Positions 8,396 through 18,159 of a stretch of 64,000 nucleotides of DNA are shown here, piece by piece (within the stretch, counting starts at the first letter, position 1; the number at the start of each line of letters is the position of its first letter). A program made the position numbers and the translations under genes. The notes beneath the pieces are model-generated. The model worked only from the letters and a program-made list of their open reading frames with translations. It was not told the DNA's origin and made no database searches. The DNA is from CBDBKL01 sp965206675 (lineage in GTDB: Bacteria; Bdellovibrionota; Bdellovibrionia; Bdellovibrionales; JAKFYE01), in contig CBDBKL010000003.1 of the NCBI GenBank assembly GCA_965206675.1, positions 152,297-216,296 of the forward strand. Reading direction: 5' to 3'.

Positions 8396-9161
8396 AAAAA
8401 GTACAAAGAAAGGAGTTGTTATTACCCCAAGGGATAAAAAGCTATTTCACCTTCTTTTTCAAAACAAGGTCTTAAGTTTAGAGCAAATAGAAGGTGATAT
8501 TTTTAACATTGGAAGAAAGACAATCTACAAAAGACTAAAGAAACTCGCTGACACAAAACTAATTTTAAAAACACCCCATATTTTTGGAAAAAACAGAATG
8601 GCAAATGTAATCTCTTTAACACCAAAAGGAGCAAGGGTATTAGGCCTTAGCAGGTTAGATTTAGCACGTTACAGAGTAAAGCTAAGAAGTGAGTCCGTCG
8701 ATCATGACCTTGCACTTTCAAAAATTCGAGGTCTTTTAGAGAAACAAAAAAGAGTTTTGGATTACAAAACCGAGAACATGATTGGCCTGCCAGATTCCAT
8801 TGATGACGACTTGTTTAGTCTTTTAATTGAGATGGGAACTGATGCCGCCGTAAAACTTCAGCTCACCCCAGAGTGGAAATGCTGGATTCCCATTGAGTTG
8901 GAACTTGCAGTTAAATCCATAGATCGCTGCAAACAGAAACTTCAAAGGTATTACTGTGATAATTCTATTGCGGCATTATTTCTCATTTGCGGTTCACGCT
9001 CTCTTTTAGAAAGGTATCAAAAGATCGAGCAAGAAATGGATCATGGTAAATCTCAGAAAGTCTTCTATCTTGAAATAAAAGAGCTTCTAAATAAAAAAGG
9101 ACAGGCAAAATTTAAAAGACTTGATGGCAGGTCTTTAGGCCTTCAGGGGGTAGCGACTTAG
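8388..9161 (+). CDS. Replication-relaxation family protein
   Basis: 257 residues from a TTG start inside the leader peptide. N-terminal winged-helix region (PRDKKLFHLLFQNKVLSLEQI; IYKRLKKLADTKLI) followed by the region typical of the Replic_Relax family (VDHDLALSKIRGLLE; CWIPIELELAVKS). Family members occur on plasmids and integrative elements and are thought to initiate replication or assist relaxation. The DHDLAL and IELEL acidic residues suggest a metal-dependent nuclease-like core, as proposed for the family. Next genes are the excisionase-like protein and the integrase. Confidence 0.7.
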   Translation: MSKKSTKKGVVITPRDKKLFHLLFQNKVLSLEQIEGDIFNIGRKTIYKRLKKLADTKLILKTPHIFGKNRMANVISLTPKGARVLGLSRLDLARYRVKLRSESVDHDLALSKIRGLLEKQKRVLDYKTENMIGLPDSIDDDLFSLLIEMGTDAAVKLQLTPEWKCWIPIELELAVKSIDRCKQKLQRYYCDNSIAALFLICGSRSLLERYQKIEQEMDHGKSQKVFYLEIKELLNKKGQAKFKRLDGRSLGLQGVAT

Positions 9162-9291
9162 ATGCGATACTGTCGCTAGGGCATAAAATGGAAAGGAGTT
9201 TCTAACACGTTAAATTTATTAGGAAACGATTAAACTTTTGGGGTTCCGTTTTTTTAGACTGTACCCCACTTTTACCAAATTCGGAGGTCTT

Positions 9292-9537
9292 ATGAAAAAA
9301 AACAGTGATGCAAAGAAAAAATGCCCAACTTGTGCTGGGCAAAAATTAAATGAACTTGAATGGTTCACGTCTGATGAGGCGGCAGTTTATTTAAGAAAAA
9401 CGCCACCAAATCTCAGGGCCATGGTTCAAAGAGGGCATATTAGGGCAAGAAAATTTGCAGGGCGTTTGTATTTTAAAAGAAAAGAGTTGGAAGAGCTTAT
9501 CGAAACATCTTTTATGAGGAGTACTTCAAATGGTTAA
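9292..9537 (+). CDS. Excisionase-like helix-turn-helix protein
   Basis: 81 residues from the ATG at 9292, chosen for the GGAGG just upstream (the frame is open further back to 9238). An N-terminal CPTC pair could bind metal. A MerR/excisionase-type DNA-binding domain follows (WFTSDEAAVYLRKTPPNLRAM ... GRLYFKRKELEEL). It overlaps the integrase start by 8 bases, the usual arrangement of an excisionase/directionality factor with its recombinase. Confidence 0.8.
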   Translation: MKKNSDAKKKCPTCAGQKLNELEWFTSDEAAVYLRKTPPNLRAMVQRGHIRARKFAGRLYFKRKELEELIETSFMRSTSNG

Positions 9538-10639
9538 GATGATTGAGCAGAACGGAAAAACGTATTACCGCATGTATGTCCAGGCAAGGGCCAAAATCGG
9601 CGACCACAGAGTTAAAAGACTTCAAAAGTCACTACTTTTTAAATCCGAACCCGATGCTCTAAAGTCTGACAGGTTTTGGGCAAAAGAGATTATCAGGCAA
9701 GCAGAAAGATTGGAGGGAAAGGGGCTTTATTTTAAAGACATTATTTTTAGATTTATGACTCAGGCCAAATATGGATATTTGGGAAAAAAGATAAGTGAGC
9801 AAGGGCTGAAAGACCATGAGAGCAGGCTTAATCGTTTTTGTTCAACTTGGTTTGATAGGGCCGCCTCTGATGTGGATCGAGGAGATGTTAGAGAGGTGAT
9901 AAGAAAGGCAAAGGCAGGTGGCGCGAGCTACTCCCTTCAAAAAAAGATTAAAACCACGATAAACATGGTTTTTAATTGGGCCATTGAGGAAAAATTAGTT
10001 CACGGCATGAAAATAAGTCCTGCCTTTGGGCTTGTCGTCGAAAAGGACGATGATAAGAAAAAAATCCCCCCGATTTTGACTTTAGAGGAGGTTAAACTTT
10101 TACTTAAAAAGGCAAAAGAAGCAGGTCACCCTTGGCATCCCATTTGGGCCTTCGCCCTTTTAACGGGAATGAGATCAGGAGAGCTTTACGCTCTTAGATG
10201 GTCGTCTGTTGATCTCAATCAAGACAATATCAGGGTCAAAGAATCGTTTTCTTTTGCCACAAGAGAGATAAAGGGAACAAAGGCCGGATACTGGAGAAAT
10301 GTTCCGATTTCAAATCAGCTTCGAGTTGTTATTGAAGAGCTAAAAAGTACCACCGGAAATGATGAATTTGTTTTGCCTAGGGAAAGCGGCTGGGTACAGG
10401 GTGAGGCGGCCAAAATACTGAGAAATTTCCTCAAATCAATTGGCATCAATACCCCCGTTGTGTTTCACACGTTAAGGGCCTGTTTTGCAACTCACCTTCT
10501 CGCTCTGGGTGTTGAATCGGCAAAGATTATGAAAATTGGGGGATGGAAAGATTTAAAAACCTTTGAAATCTACGTTCGGCTCGCAGGGATTCAGGTTAAG
10601 GGTGTTACCGATAAACTTGACGTGTTTTCGGCTTCTTGA
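9530..10639 (+). CDS. Tyrosine recombinase / integrase
   Basis: 369 residues. N-terminal SAM-like core-binding region, then the catalytic domain with TGMRSGELYALRW (first Arg near residue 213), HTLRACFATHLL (His and second Arg near 312) and KIGGWKDLKTFEIY with the nucleophilic Tyr near residue 347. The catalytic set looks complete, so the element may still be mobile. It would catalyse recombination at the tRNA-Ala 3' end. Translated from an ATG overlapping the excisionase-like gene. Confidence 0.93.
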   Translation: MVKMIEQNGKTYYRMYVQARAKIGDHRVKRLQKSLLFKSEPDALKSDRFWAKEIIRQAERLEGKGLYFKDIIFRFMTQAKYGYLGKKISEQGLKDHESRLNRFCSTWFDRAASDVDRGDVREVIRKAKAGGASYSLQKKIKTTINMVFNWAIEEKLVHGMKISPAFGLVVEKDDDKKKIPPILTLEEVKLLLKKAKEAGHPWHPIWAFALLTGMRSGELYALRWSSVDLNQDNIRVKESFSFATREIKGTKAGYWRNVPISNQLRVVIEELKSTTGNDEFVLPRESGWVQGEAAKILRNFLKSIGINTPVVFHTLRACFATHLLALGVESAKIMKIGGWKDLKTFEIYVRLAGIQVKGVTDKLDVFSAS

Positions 10640-11050
10640 TGAATATGCACAATAGTGGTGGAGGGTGAGCTAAGTAGTCGCGCTATGCGGCAAGTTTCTG
10701 TATGGGAGTTTTCGCATGGCACACTACTAGATAAATAAAAACGCTCAAGACAATGGGTGCTACTATTGCTCTAAGGCTTGCCATACGAGCTAATTTCTCG
10801 GCATTGCTATGTGCGCCCTTCTATTTCATTTCAAGCCTATGACAGTTGGAGATCATTCTTTTGCTCGGAATATGGGGTTCTGGCGAGCTTAAAATTCAAA
10901 GAAAAACAACCTCCAAGTGGCATCTTCGCAAGAATATTTCAAATCTGAAACACAATGCCCTTTAAAATAAAAGTTGAGTTGCCAAGACAAGATATTTTTT
11001 TGATAATCTTTTATCGCAATTATCGTATATCTACCTTGAGGGAGGGTGTT
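10640..11050. other. Intergenic region between mobility module and defence cargo
   Basis: About 400 bp without a supportable gene. The right part is AT-rich with an internal GATAA...TTATC dyad (about 11002-11014), a plausible promoter/operator for the restriction-modification operon. GAGGGAGGG just before 11051 is the ribosome-binding site of the next gene. Confidence 0.45.
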
Positions 11051-11317
11051 GTGCGTAAAAAAAGTTTAAAATATAGAGATTTGCCTTGGGCCCTGAAAAG
11101 AAGAATTGATGCCTCTGGGCCAATGATGCAGCCAAGGAAGTCAGAGAATCCCACTGTAAAAAATATCTTGGATAGGCTAAAGGCTTCAGAGCAGAGATCG
11201 CTTGCAAACGATGCTTCTCTTTCCGCCAAACAAAAAAGAGAAGTTATTGACGTCATCGAAAATTATTTATCAGAAAATAATATGGATTCAATTAGACCGA
11301 GACAACCTGAACTCTAA
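11051..11317 (+). CDS. Small basic protein preceding the type III R-M genes
   Basis: 88 residues from a GTG start with GGAGGG upstream; the longer frame to 10955 lacks a ribosome-binding site. Basic N-terminus (MRKKSLKYRDLPWALKRRID) and a helical C-terminal half. I do not recognise it. Only 12 bp separate it from mod, so it is probably in the same operon and may be a regulator (control protein) of the restriction-modification genes. That role is inferred from position only. Confidence 0.55.
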   Translation: MRKKSLKYRDLPWALKRRIDASGPMMQPRKSENPTVKNILDRLKASEQRSLANDASLSAKQKREVIDVIENYLSENNMDSIRPRQPEL

Positions 11318-11329
11318 GCAGAAAGCCTC

Positions 11330-13822
11330 ATGCCTCCCAAGAAAAAAAGCAAAAAAAAGAATATTTCTAAACCTATCGAAATTTATAAACACAAAGATAA
11401 GAAAAGAAAAAATAATCCCCATGTTGGTGCTGTGACTTCAAAAACTGAAAGTCCAAAAGTTCAGACTAAAAAATATGAATATGACCCTCATTTAGACCCC
11501 CAACTTCAATGGGCCGGAAAAGCTGAGAGACTTTCCTTTGAAGTTCCAAATAGTTCTCTTCATGTTCATGAAAGGATTGATCCGAGAAGCATTATTGAAA
11601 CTGTCAGAGCAAGAAATTCGGTAGATTACGAGCAGATGTCTCTTTTTCATGATCCGCAAAATAAAATAAGTGCAGATAAAGAAGCAGAGTTTTATAAACA
11701 CGAAAAACTTTGGTCTAACCGTTTAATTGCAGGGGATTCCTTACTTGTGATGAACTCTCTTTTAGAAAAAGAGGGAATGGGCGGGAAAATTCAATGTATT
11801 TACATTGATCCACCCTATGGGATTAAATACGGTTCAAACTTTCAGCCCTTCACAAATAAGAGAGATGTGAAGGACAAAGATGAGAATTTAACGGCAGAAC
11901 CGGAAATGTTAAAGGCCTTTCGGGACACATGGGAGTTGGGAATCCATTCTTATCTTACCTATATGAGAGATCGTTTGTTGTTAGCAAAAGAACTTCTTAC
12001 CGAAAGTGGTTCTTGCTTTGTTCAGATTTCCGATGAAAATATTCACCACATCAGGGAGATAATGGATGAGATATTTGGAAAAGAAAACTTTGCGACTCAG
12101 GTATATTTTGCAACTACAAGTGGATTTCCAGGAAGTTCCTTAAGTCGGGTGGGAGACTATCTCATTTGGTATGCTAAAAGTAAAAAACATTTTAAGTATT
12201 ACCAATTGTTTGAGGAAAAAGGTGCTTTAGACAAGGGAGATGCTGCTTATAAATATTTAGAACTTTCTGATGGAACAAGACGACCTATGTCTAATGAAGA
12301 AAGAAGTGGTCACAGTGCCCTGCCGCAAGGTTCAAAGATTTTTTGCTATAGCGACCTACAAAGTACAGGGTCAGCTAAAGAAGATACTCCTTTTGAGTTT
12401 GGGGAAGAGGTTTATCGCCCTAACCCCAATAACCATTGGAAGGCAAAGTATCCAGAGGGGATGGAAAATTTAAAAAAAGCTAACCGTATTGGGTTAGTCG
12501 GAAACAAAATACGCTATATTCGGTTTATTAAGGATAAGCCCGTTAATCCTATTTCTAACTCATGGATGGATACAGGTTTTGCAGGATTTTCTTCAGATAA
12601 GCGATATATCGTTGAAACTAATAAAAAAGTTCTCCAGCGTTGTATTTTGATGACCACTGACCCAGGAGATATCGTCTTTGATCCGACATGTGGCAGTGGA
12701 ACCACTGCTTATGTAGCGGAACAATGGGGTAGGCGTTGGATCACCTGTGATACATCCCGTGTCTCTATTGCTTTAGCAAAGCAAAGGCTTATGACGGCAA
12801 ATTTTGATTATTATGAGCTAAAAAATGAAAAAGAAGGAGTTAGCTCGGGGTTTAACTATAAAACAGTTCCCCACATTACCCTAAAATCAATCGCAAATGA
12901 TGAACCCCCTCAAGAACAAACTCTTTACGACCAACCCGAAAAGAATAATTCAAAAACAAGAGTCACGGGACCGTTTACGGTAGAGGCCGTTCCTGCACAT
13001 AAAGTCGAATCTTTATCACAGCTTTCTTTAAATAAAGGAGATGATTCTTTAAAAGAAATGTGGCTTGATGAACTAAGGGTCAGTGGTATAAAGGCAAAGA
13101 AAGGGGTTTCCAAAGACATTGAGTTTACAAGACTAGAGCTTATAAACGGAACAGAATATATTTACGCCGAAGGGGAGACAAAGGAAGAAAAACCTAAGCG
13201 GGTAATTATCTGCTTTGGATCAGAATATGCTCCCTTGGAACAAAGGCAGATTGAAGAAGCCTTAAAAGAAGCTGCCCACTTTTCTCCCGATCTTGTTATC
13301 TTCTGCGCCCTTCAATTTGATCCCGAGGCAGGAAAAGACGTCGATCACTTAAATTCAACGGGGACAAAGGTTTTAAAAGTTCAAATGAATAGCGACCTTT
13401 TAACAAGTGATTTGAAGAAGAAAACAAAGGGAGATAGCTTTTGGCTTATAGGTCAACCTGACATCAGAATCAAACAAAGAGATGGAAAGTATATTGTTAG
13501 CGTAGAAGGTTTTGATTACTATAACACAAAGACCAATAACATTGAAAAAGGTGGAAAAGATAAGATTGCCATGTGGATGCTTGATACCAACTACGATGAA
13601 AAATCAGTTTATCCAAGACAGGTGTTTTTTCCTATATCGGGCCCCAAACACGACTGGACAAAGCTGAAGAAAACTTTGAAGTCAGAAATTGATGAAGAAC
13701 TTATAGATAAGTTTACGGGAACTGAGTCGATCCCCTTTGAACTTGGAAGTCATAAAAAGATTGCTGTGAAAATTATTGATGATCGAGGCATTGAAAGTCT
13801 TATTGTAAGAGGTCTGGGTTAA
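11330..13822 (+). CDS. mod: Type III restriction-modification methyltransferase (Mod)
   Basis: 830 residues. Adenine-N6 methyltransferase of the beta class: motif IV DPPYG at about residues 160-164 precedes the AdoMet-binding motif FDPTCGSGTTAYVA at about 448. A long C-terminal region should hold target recognition and Res contact. The first 30 residues are very lysine-rich and encoded by A7 and A8 runs near 11340-11360, possible slippage sites. Two bases separate its stop from res. Expected role: methylates one strand of an asymmetric site and forms the Mod2Res complex. Confidence 0.92.
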   Translation: MPPKKKSKKKNISKPIEIYKHKDKKRKNNPHVGAVTSKTESPKVQTKKYEYDPHLDPQLQWAGKAERLSFEVPNSSLHVHERIDPRSIIETVRARNSVDYEQMSLFHDPQNKISADKEAEFYKHEKLWSNRLIAGDSLLVMNSLLEKEGMGGKIQCIYIDPPYGIKYGSNFQPFTNKRDVKDKDENLTAEPEMLKAFRDTWELGIHSYLTYMRDRLLLAKELLTESGSCFVQISDENIHHIREIMDEIFGKENFATQVYFATTSGFPGSSLSRVGDYLIWYAKSKKHFKYYQLFEEKGALDKGDAAYKYLELSDGTRRPMSNEERSGHSALPQGSKIFCYSDLQSTGSAKEDTPFEFGEEVYRPNPNNHWKAKYPEGMENLKKANRIGLVGNKIRYIRFIKDKPVNPISNSWMDTGFAGFSSDKRYIVETNKKVLQRCILMTTDPGDIVFDPTCGSGTTAYVAEQWGRRWITCDTSRVSIALAKQRLMTANFDYYELKNEKEGVSSGFNYKTVPHITLKSIANDEPPQEQTLYDQPEKNNSKTRVTGPFTVEAVPAHKVESLSQLSLNKGDDSLKEMWLDELRVSGIKAKKGVSKDIEFTRLELINGTEYIYAEGETKEEKPKRVIICFGSEYAPLEQRQIEEALKEAAHFSPDLVIFCALQFDPEAGKDVDHLNSTGTKVLKVQMNSDLLTSDLKKKTKGDSFWLIGQPDIRIKQRDGKYIVSVEGFDYYNTKTNNIEKGGKDKIAMWMLDTNYDEKSVYPRQVFFPISGPKHDWTKLKKTLKSEIDEELIDKFTGTESIPFELGSHKKIAVKIIDDRGIESLIVRGLG

Positions 13823-13824
13823 AG

Positions 13825-16608
13825 ATGTCTGAATCTTTAAAGGCAATACCAAAACTTATTGTCAACTCCCCATTCAAAGAGCCCAACAAGCACTGGAAAT
13901 TTGATAAGACAAAAAAAGAATTTGTTTTAAAAGATGGACGGAGACCTGCAAGCTATATTATCGCAGGCCAAGATAAAAAGTCATACGATGATTATGGGAC
14001 AATCGTTGAAATTCCACTTGTAAACAAAATAAGAAAAAGAGTTGAGGAGTGGGAAGGAAATAATTTCCCTGGCGTTACGGGAGTAACCAAAAGGCTTCTT
14101 GATTTTTGGCATCAACTTCCAGAAGATTGTGGAAGGCGGTTTGCCTTCTTCTTTTGCCAACTTGAAGCGATAAAAACTTTAATTTTTCTCGTAGAAGCTC
14201 CAGATCATTTGAAAACAGGGCTTAATATCCCAAAAGATGAATCGCTAAATCGCCTATGTGCCAAAATGGCAACGGGAACGGGAAAAACAGTTGTTATGGC
14301 CATGACGATTGCATGGCAAATTCTTAATAAAGTGACTTATTCAAGAGATACTCGCTTTTCAAAAAATATTTTTGTTGTTGCCCCTAATTTAACCGTCAAA
14401 GATCGGTTGAGTGCTTTAGAAATTGGAGGTGAAAATAGCTATTATCAAGAATTTAAAATTGTTCCAAACGACTTTATTGAAAAGATGAATCAAGGCCAGG
14501 TGCTTATAAAAAACTGGCATCAACTCCAATGGGAAAATGAAGAAAAGATTGTCAAAAGGAAGGGAGTCGATAAGAGAGGGGCAAAAAGCGATACAGCTTA
14601 TGTCAGAGAGGTCTTAGAACACTTGGCCAATCAAAATATTGTTGTCATTAACGATGAAGCTCATCATGCATGGAGAAAAAGAAGTGAGTTGAAAATAAAG
14701 AAGGCCGATGAGATGACAAAAGACGAATTAGAGCAGGCTACGAAATGGATTGAAGGGTTAGATAGAATAAATAGGTCCTTGGGAATTATTAATGTTTTTG
14801 ATTTTTCCGCTACACCCTATGCACCGACAGGGAAGAAGGCCGATGATAAAGATTTATTTGAATGGATTGTAAGCGACTTTGGGCTAACTGATGCTATTGA
14901 GTCAGGTTTGGTAAAAACTCCTCGATTTGCAGTTGGTGATGATGCTAGTGCTGATGTCAAAAGTAAAAAGCCAAGGCTTTATCATATTTATGACAGTGAC
15001 GATGTGCGCCCCGATCTTAATAGAGAGGCAAAGGAAAATGAATCCTTACCCGATATTGTAAAGATCGCTTATACCCACCTTTCCCATGATTGGAGCAAGA
15101 AGTTTGACCTTTGGAAAGGTAGTTGTAAAAATGAAAAGCAATTTAGACCTCCCGTTATGATTTCCATTGTTAATAGAAAAGAAACGGCAGACAGGATTGA
15201 GTTTAGCTTCAAGGAAAAAAATATCCCTATGGCCAATCAGTTCAGCAACCCAAGTAAAATGCTTAAAGTTTACTCTGACCTTCAGAATAGTGTAGAGAAG
15301 GCCACAGGGTCAAATAAGGAGCTTCAGGAGGAGACACTTTCAAAACTTCATACCATTGGAACACTTGATGGTGAAGGCCAACATATTCACCATGTGATTG
15401 CTGTTTCCATGTTATCAGAGGGTTGGGATTGTAAGACAGTGACTCATATTATGGGCCTTCGAGCTTTTAGCAGCCAGCTTCTTTGTGAGCAAACCGTTGG
15501 AAGAGGGTTGCGGAGAACCTCATATGACTTAAATGATGAGGGTATGTTTGACCCTGAATATGTCAGCGTTTTAGGAGTACCATTTTCTTACCTTCCACAG
15601 GAAGGAGATAGTGAACAACCTGTAGCCGAAACTCCAAAGAGCTGCATTTTTCCAGAAGATGAAAAATCTGAATATGCCATAACATGGCCCAATGTAGAAA
15701 GAGTTGATAGAGTGCTGAAACCCGACCTTAAAATTGATTTTAAGAAAATGGGCATATTTAAAGTTGATGTCTCAAGTATTCCTCGAATCAATGAAATTGC
15801 TCCTATTATTGAAAATAATCCTCGATATGAGGATATTGAAACGACCTCTCTTCAAGAGTTCTTTGAACAAAACTATGAACCCGACCGAATGCAAACTCTA
15901 ATATTGAAAATGACGAGCGAGGTATATGACAAGACAGATGCGGAGTGGAAAAGAAAGATATTAAAAAAAGAAGCAATTAAGCAGATATTCCAGTTGGTTA
16001 AGAGATTTATTGAATCAAGCAAGTTTAAAATCGTTCCTGAATATGAAAAGGAGAGAAAAGCTCTCGTTGTTATGATGAAGATGAACGAAATTGTTAATAA
16101 AGTATTTAACCTTATTCAAAGAGATTCAATAGAGAAACTTTCTGTCGTTTATGGACAGCCTAAATTTTCTTCAACAAGTGATGCATCTGAGTGGTGGACA
16201 AAGAAACCGACAAGTCTTTTTAAAAAGACTCACATGAATTTATGCGTTGTGGACAGTGGGTGGGAGAGGTCTCATGCTAGAGAACTTGACAGAAATAAAC
16301 ATGTAGAGGCTTGGGTTAAGAACGATCACTTAGGGTTTGAGATTGATTATATTGACGAGAAAGGCAAACAAAGGGCTTATATTCCAGATTTTATTATTAG
16401 GCTTACCAATGGCGATCACATCATTTTAGAAGTTAAGGGGATAAAGAAAAAGCGAGATATTCAGAAATGGGACTTTATGAAGAATTGGTGCAAAGCTGTC
16501 TCTCAAGATTTAGATCAAAAATGGCATTTTGAGATTTCGCAAGACTCTACGGGAGGCATAGTTCATAAAATTATTGAAAAAATTCATGGAAAGGAAATTG
16601 CAGGGTGA
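13825..16608 (+). CDS. res: Type III restriction endonuclease subunit (Res)
   Basis: 927 residues. SF2 helicase: Walker A MATGTGKTVV near residue 150, DEAH-type motif NDEAHHAW near 277, DFSATPY (motif III), SEGWDCKTVTHI and QTVGRGLRR (motifs V/VI). A C-terminal PD-(D/E)XK nuclease is visible as IPDFIIRL...HIILEVKG near residues 853-872. ATP-dependent translocase/nuclease partner of Mod. Catalytic residues look intact. Its TGA overlaps the GTG of the next gene. Confidence 0.93.
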   Translation: MSESLKAIPKLIVNSPFKEPNKHWKFDKTKKEFVLKDGRRPASYIIAGQDKKSYDDYGTIVEIPLVNKIRKRVEEWEGNNFPGVTGVTKRLLDFWHQLPEDCGRRFAFFFCQLEAIKTLIFLVEAPDHLKTGLNIPKDESLNRLCAKMATGTGKTVVMAMTIAWQILNKVTYSRDTRFSKNIFVVAPNLTVKDRLSALEIGGENSYYQEFKIVPNDFIEKMNQGQVLIKNWHQLQWENEEKIVKRKGVDKRGAKSDTAYVREVLEHLANQNIVVINDEAHHAWRKRSELKIKKADEMTKDELEQATKWIEGLDRINRSLGIINVFDFSATPYAPTGKKADDKDLFEWIVSDFGLTDAIESGLVKTPRFAVGDDASADVKSKKPRLYHIYDSDDVRPDLNREAKENESLPDIVKIAYTHLSHDWSKKFDLWKGSCKNEKQFRPPVMISIVNRKETADRIEFSFKEKNIPMANQFSNPSKMLKVYSDLQNSVEKATGSNKELQEETLSKLHTIGTLDGEGQHIHHVIAVSMLSEGWDCKTVTHIMGLRAFSSQLLCEQTVGRGLRRTSYDLNDEGMFDPEYVSVLGVPFSYLPQEGDSEQPVAETPKSCIFPEDEKSEYAITWPNVERVDRVLKPDLKIDFKKMGIFKVDVSSIPRINEIAPIIENNPRYEDIETTSLQEFFEQNYEPDRMQTLILKMTSEVYDKTDAEWKRKILKKEAIKQIFQLVKRFIESSKFKIVPEYEKERKALVVMMKMNEIVNKVFNLIQRDSIEKLSVVYGQPKFSSTSDASEWWTKKPTSLFKKTHMNLCVVDSGWERSHARELDRNKHVEAWVKNDHLGFEIDYIDEKGKQRAYIPDFIIRLTNGDHIILEVKGIKKKRDIQKWDFMKNWCKAVSQDLDQKWHFEISQDSTGGIVHKIIEKIHGKEIAG

Positions 16609-17576
16609 GAAGGATTAAAACAAAAAGAGGGGCTGTTTTAAAAACCACTCCTGTTTTTGACACCTATTGGGAATTTGCTACAAAAAGACAAGAGATATTC
16701 ATGAAGAGAGTTGCGGGAGAATGTCCACCGTGGACAAATGATCCAATAATAAAAAATTATAGATTTACTAATGTTTATAGAGCGTCAGATCGGGTTAGTC
16801 AGTACCTTATTAGAAATGTGATATATAATGGATCACAAAACTTAGAAGATATATTCTTCAGGACAATACTTTTTAAGGTGTTTAATAAAATAGAAACATG
16901 GGAAAACATAGAGAATTTCGTTGGAGAAATAACATGGAAGAACTATAATTTCAAATCTTACTGTAGAGTACTTGAGCAACAAAAGAAGGGTAAAAGCCCT
17001 ATCTACTCTGGGGCCTATATTATGCCCTCTCCCGACTTTGGATTGCCAAAAAAATATAGGAATCATCTACGTCTAATAGAGTTTATGATTAAAGATTTTG
17101 CCCCAAAGAAAATATCAAAGGCGAAATCTCTTGAGGAGGTATATAAAATATTATACTCGTACCCTTCACTAGGAAGCTTCCTGGCCTTTCAATTTGCTAT
17201 CGACTTAAACTATAGTGAGATTATAAACTTTTCAGAAATGGACTTTGTAGTAGCGGGGCCAGGGGCTCGAAATGGAATCCAAAAGTGCTTTTTAGATTTT
17301 GGTGGATTAACTCATGAAGAAATCATCATGGAAGTAACTGAACGCTCTACGGAGGAATTTTCAAGACTCAATTTGAAATTTAGAAATCTTTGGGGGCGTG
17401 AACTTCACCCTATTGACTGCCAGAATTTATTTTGTGAAGTTGATAAATATTCAAGGGTTGCTCATCCCGACTTTTTAGGTGAGACCGACAGAAAGAAAAT
17501 TAAGCAAAAGTATAAAAAAAATCTTGGGAAAATACCTCAGTGGTATCCCCCCAAGTGGAACGTGAAAGTATTATGA
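16605..17576 (+). CDS. DNA base hypermodification protein (5-hmdU DNA kinase helical domain family)
   Basis: 323 residues, GTG start overlapping the res stop (GTGA), so translation is coupled. The N-terminal segment (FDTYWEFATKRQEIFMKR; PPWTNDPIIKNYRFTNVYR; SDRVSQYLIRNVIYNG) matches my memory of the HMUDK_hel / alpha-glutamyl-putrescinyl-thymine pyrophosphorylase-like family. That family was predicted from phages that hypermodify thymine through 5-hydroxymethyluracil. No separate P-loop kinase domain is visible, so it is the helical-domain-only form. Possible jobs: reading or acting on modified thymines in invading DNA, or modifying host DNA. Direct activity is unknown; recognition is from motif memory. 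Confidence 0.7.
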   Translation: MRRIKTKRGAVLKTTPVFDTYWEFATKRQEIFMKRVAGECPPWTNDPIIKNYRFTNVYRASDRVSQYLIRNVIYNGSQNLEDIFFRTILFKVFNKIETWENIENFVGEITWKNYNFKSYCRVLEQQKKGKSPIYSGAYIMPSPDFGLPKKYRNHLRLIEFMIKDFAPKKISKAKSLEEVYKILYSYPSLGSFLAFQFAIDLNYSEIINFSEMDFVVAGPGARNGIQKCFLDFGGLTHEEIIMEVTERSTEEFSRLNLKFRNLWGRELHPIDCQNLFCEVDKYSRVAHPDFLGETDRKKIKQKYKKNLGKIPQWYPPKWNVKVL

Positions 17577-17670
17577 CCATGACCTCCTCAACTTGACAAA
17601 AGCCTGTCAGGTACTATCTTTAGCTATGAAGAGAAATTGACGATGCGCCGCGCGCCAAGGGGTGCTACAA

Positions 17671-18159
17671 ATGCCTAAAATTAAAGAAAAAAATGTATTT
17701 ATCAGCCATTACAGGAAGGATGAAAAATATATCGAAAAACTAAAAAAAGACCTTGGAAAGAGAGGGGGATACAAACTTAATAATTACTCTATCGACAGCT
17801 CGAAAGAAAATAACGCCTCTGATGAGTCTTATATTAAACAAATGCTGGGAAAGCATATGGACTCCGCTAGCGTCTTGATATGCTTGGTTGGAGATAAAAC
17901 TCATACACGCCCATATGTTGATTGGGAAATCGAACATGCTATGAGAAAAGACAAAAGAATTATTGGGGTGTATCTTCCAAGCGAAGAGAACGCCGATCTT
18001 CCTGAGAATTTAGATAAATATGCAGATGCAGTCGTCAGTTGGAAAGAAGAAAAAATTATTGCAGCGATAGGTGGAGAGAATATTTTTTGTAATCCAGATG
18101 GGACTCAAAGATCAAGTAACCCATCCTATGGCGATATGAAAAGAGTATCATGCCAATGA
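17671..18159 (+). CDS. TIR-like protein, ThsB/MTH538 type (first copy)
   Basis: 162 residues from the ATG at 17671, preceded by AAGGGG. Features of the ThsB-like TIR family: NVFISHYRKDEKYI at residues 8-21, SASVLICLVGDKTHTRPYVDWEIEHA at about 65-90 with the putative catalytic Glu86. In Thoeris, ThsB senses infection and makes a cyclic ADP-ribose isomer from NAD. It starts a five-gene run with overlapping or near-overlapping ends (to 20781). No ThsA (SIR2/SLOG) is present. TTGACA at about 17596 with a nearby GACA...TGTC dyad may be promoter elements. Confidence 0.8.
   Translation: MPKIKEKNVFISHYRKDEKYIEKLKKDLGKRGGYKLNNYSIDSSKENNASDESYIKQMLGKHMDSASVLICLVGDKTHTRPYVDWEIEHAMRKDKRIIGVYLPSEENADLPENLDKYADAVVSWKEEKIIAAIGGENIFCNPDGTQRSSNPSYGDMKRVSCQ

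Noticed and set aside
8388..9161. Conjugative element
   Set aside because: No type IV secretion or mating-pair genes seen; only the replication-relaxation protein suggests mobilisation.
17671..18159. Complete Thoeris system
   Set aside because: No ThsA-type SIR2/SLOG gene is visible in the island, so it cannot be called Thoeris on sequence alone.
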